NCBI RefSeq assembly: GCF_020179755.1 | Contig: NZ_JAIUCY010000006.1 | Coordinates: 62,001 to 126,000, forward strand | Reading direction: 5' to 3' | Length of the DNA stretch: 64,000 bases | Origin: Herbaspirillum sp. alder98 | GTDB lineage: Bacteria; Pseudomonadota; Gammaproteobacteria; Burkholderiales; Burkholderiaceae_D | In this document: in pieces, positions 63,127-64,000 of the stretch | Position numbering within the stretch: position 1 is the first letter of the stretch | How the letters are laid out: each line of letters opens with the position of its first letter | Notes under the pieces: generated by a model | Database searches by the model: none | Told to the model about the DNA's origin: nothing | What the model saw: the letters and a program-made list of their open reading frames with translations, nothing else | Translations under genes and position numbers: made by a program

Positions 63127-64000
63127 ATGACGCATAAACGCGACTACACCGCCGACCTGCGGCTGCCCCTGCTCTCATTGCTGGCCATCGTCATCGGCGT
63201 GCTCGGCACTGGCGCTGCCTGGTTGTTATTGAAACTGATCGCGCTGTGCACCAACCTGTTCTACTTCCAGCGCCTGTCGACCGAAGCCGTCTCGCCGTCG
63301 ACTAACACTTTGGGATGGCTGGCGGCGCTGGTGCCGGTAGTGGGAGCGCTGATCGTTGGCCTCATGGCGCGCTACGGCAGCGACAAGATCCGCGGGCACG
63401 GTATTCCCGAGGCCATCGAGGCGATCCTGTTCGGCAAGAGTCGCATGTCGGCCAAGGTGGCGCTGCTCAAGCCGTTGTCGTCCGGCATCGTGATCGGCAG
63501 CGGTGGCCCCTTTGGCGCCGAGGGCCCGATCATCATGACCGGCGGATCACTGGCGTCGCTGCTGGCGCAGTGCTTCCCGGTGACGGCAGCCGAGCGCAAG
63601 TCGCTGCTGGTGGCCGGCGCCTGCGCCGGCATGACCGCCATCTTCGGCACCCCGGTGGCGGCGGTGCTGCTGGCGATCGAGTTGCTGCTGTTCGAACTGA
63701 AGCCGCGCAGCCTGTTGCCGGTGGTGTTGGCCTGCGCCACGGCTGGCTTCCTGCGACCACTGGCGATCGATGCCGGTCCGCTCTTTCCGTTGCCGGTCGG
63801 CAGCCCCGGACTGATCGCATTCCTGTCGTGCCTGGCGGCGGGCCTGGCCAGCGGCGTGCTGGCCGCCGTGCTGACGCTGGCGTTATATCGGGTCGAAGAC
63901 GGTTTTCATCGGCTGCCGCTGCACTGGATGTGGTGGCCCGCCATCGGCGGCGTGGTGGTCGGGCTGGGTGGCATGGTCGAGCCGCGCGCGCTCGGCGTGG
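63127..64000 (+). CDS. ClC-family chloride channel/transporter (partial, 3' end outside window)
   Basis: 291 residues visible from ATG 63127. Hydrophobic helices begin LPLLSLLAIVIGVLGTGAAW. The ClC anion-path motifs are GHGIPEAIEAIL (GSGIPE region) and SGGPFGAEGPIIMTGGSL. The second equals G(K/R)EGP in classical members; here Ala replaces the basic residue while the gating Glu is kept. FGTPVAAVLLAIELLLFE follows, typical of the family. It is a transmembrane Cl- channel or Cl-/H+ exchanger; the C-terminal part (perhaps CBS domains) is outside the window. Confidence 0.93.
   Translation, partial: MTHKRDYTADLRLPLLSLLAIVIGVLGTGAAWLLLKLIALCTNLFYFQRLSTEAVSPSTNTLGWLAALVPVVGALIVGLMARYGSDKIRGHGIPEAIEAILFGKSRMSAKVALLKPLSSGIVIGSGGPFGAEGPIIMTGGSLASLLAQCFPVTAAERKSLLVAGACAGMTAIFGTPVAAVLLAIELLLFELKPRSLLPVVLACATAGFLRPLAIDAGPLFPLPVGSPGLIAFLSCLAAGLASGVLAAVLTLALYRVEDGFHRLPLHWMWWPAIGGVVVGLGGMVEPRALGV

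Overview
The window is GC-rich chromosomal DNA with dense, mostly operon-packed genes and no phage, plasmid, CRISPR, rRNA or tRNA signal that I can see. The gene content points to a betaproteobacterium, most likely Oxalobacteraceae and Herbaspirillum-like. Indicators are a phasin, an intracellular PHA depolymerase, a small acyl-CoA-binding protein, a PF10136 'site-specific recombinase' membrane protein, a DUF1841 protein, an rnfB-nth overlap and an ssuEADCBF layout. The genus is inference, not proven.

Layout. 1-2500: an envelope lipoprotein, an M15 peptidase, a small unknown protein and a GNAT. 2509-14164: an 11.7-kb minus-strand sulfur block, read sbp, ssuE, ssuA, ssuD, ssuC, ssuB, ssuF, a degenerate EAL protein, a small serine hydrolase, cysT, cysW, cysA, cysB. 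It would import sulfate and alkanesulfonates, desulfonate the latter and regulate both through CysB. 14.5-24.6 kb: an IclR regulator, a tandem REP-like array, a PbpG-type endopeptidase, a divergent methyltransferase/MmyB-type regulator pair, an EamA transporter, a histone-deacetylase-family enzyme, a phasin with a good sigma-70 promoter, a CinA-like protein, and an EI24 protein behind a fatty-acid hydroxylase. 24.6-38.8 kb: a deacetylase and beta-propeller pair, FKBP, ACBP, a hydroxyacid dehydrogenase, pncB, two orphan Leu/Ile/Val-type binding proteins, fdxA and its NADPH reductase, phaZ, rnfB, nth, a DUF1841 protein and two cytochromes c. 39-44.2 kb: the PF10136 membrane protein, then MoxR, GNAT and a VWA (CoxE-like) protein.

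44.2-54.7 kb is a copper/cadmium/zinc defence region. copZ and copA are divergent and each has its own CueR-type promoter (19-bp spacer). cueR follows copA. A CadR-type regulator faces a His-rich CadA/ZntA ATPase over a CadR-type promoter. Next come a Met/His-rich exported protein, a TolC-family lipoprotein, a Tat-exported multicopper oxidase and a CusF-like chaperone. No RND pump or adaptor is present.

54.8-64 kb: a 272-bp nested inverted-repeat element, an acyl-CoA synthetase, purU, a bactofilin, a Pr6Pr-type membrane protein, an AcpA-like phosphoesterase, a second SsuA-like binding protein without a transporter, and the start of a ClC-family channel running off the window.

The main non-coding themes are a family of REP-like palindromes concentrated in convergent gene gaps, several clean operator-like palindromes, and the 272-bp element. 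I found no completely new multi-gene system. The best leads are the degenerate EAL protein in the sulfur operon, the 272-bp element, the REP placement bias and the pump-less periplasmic copper operon.
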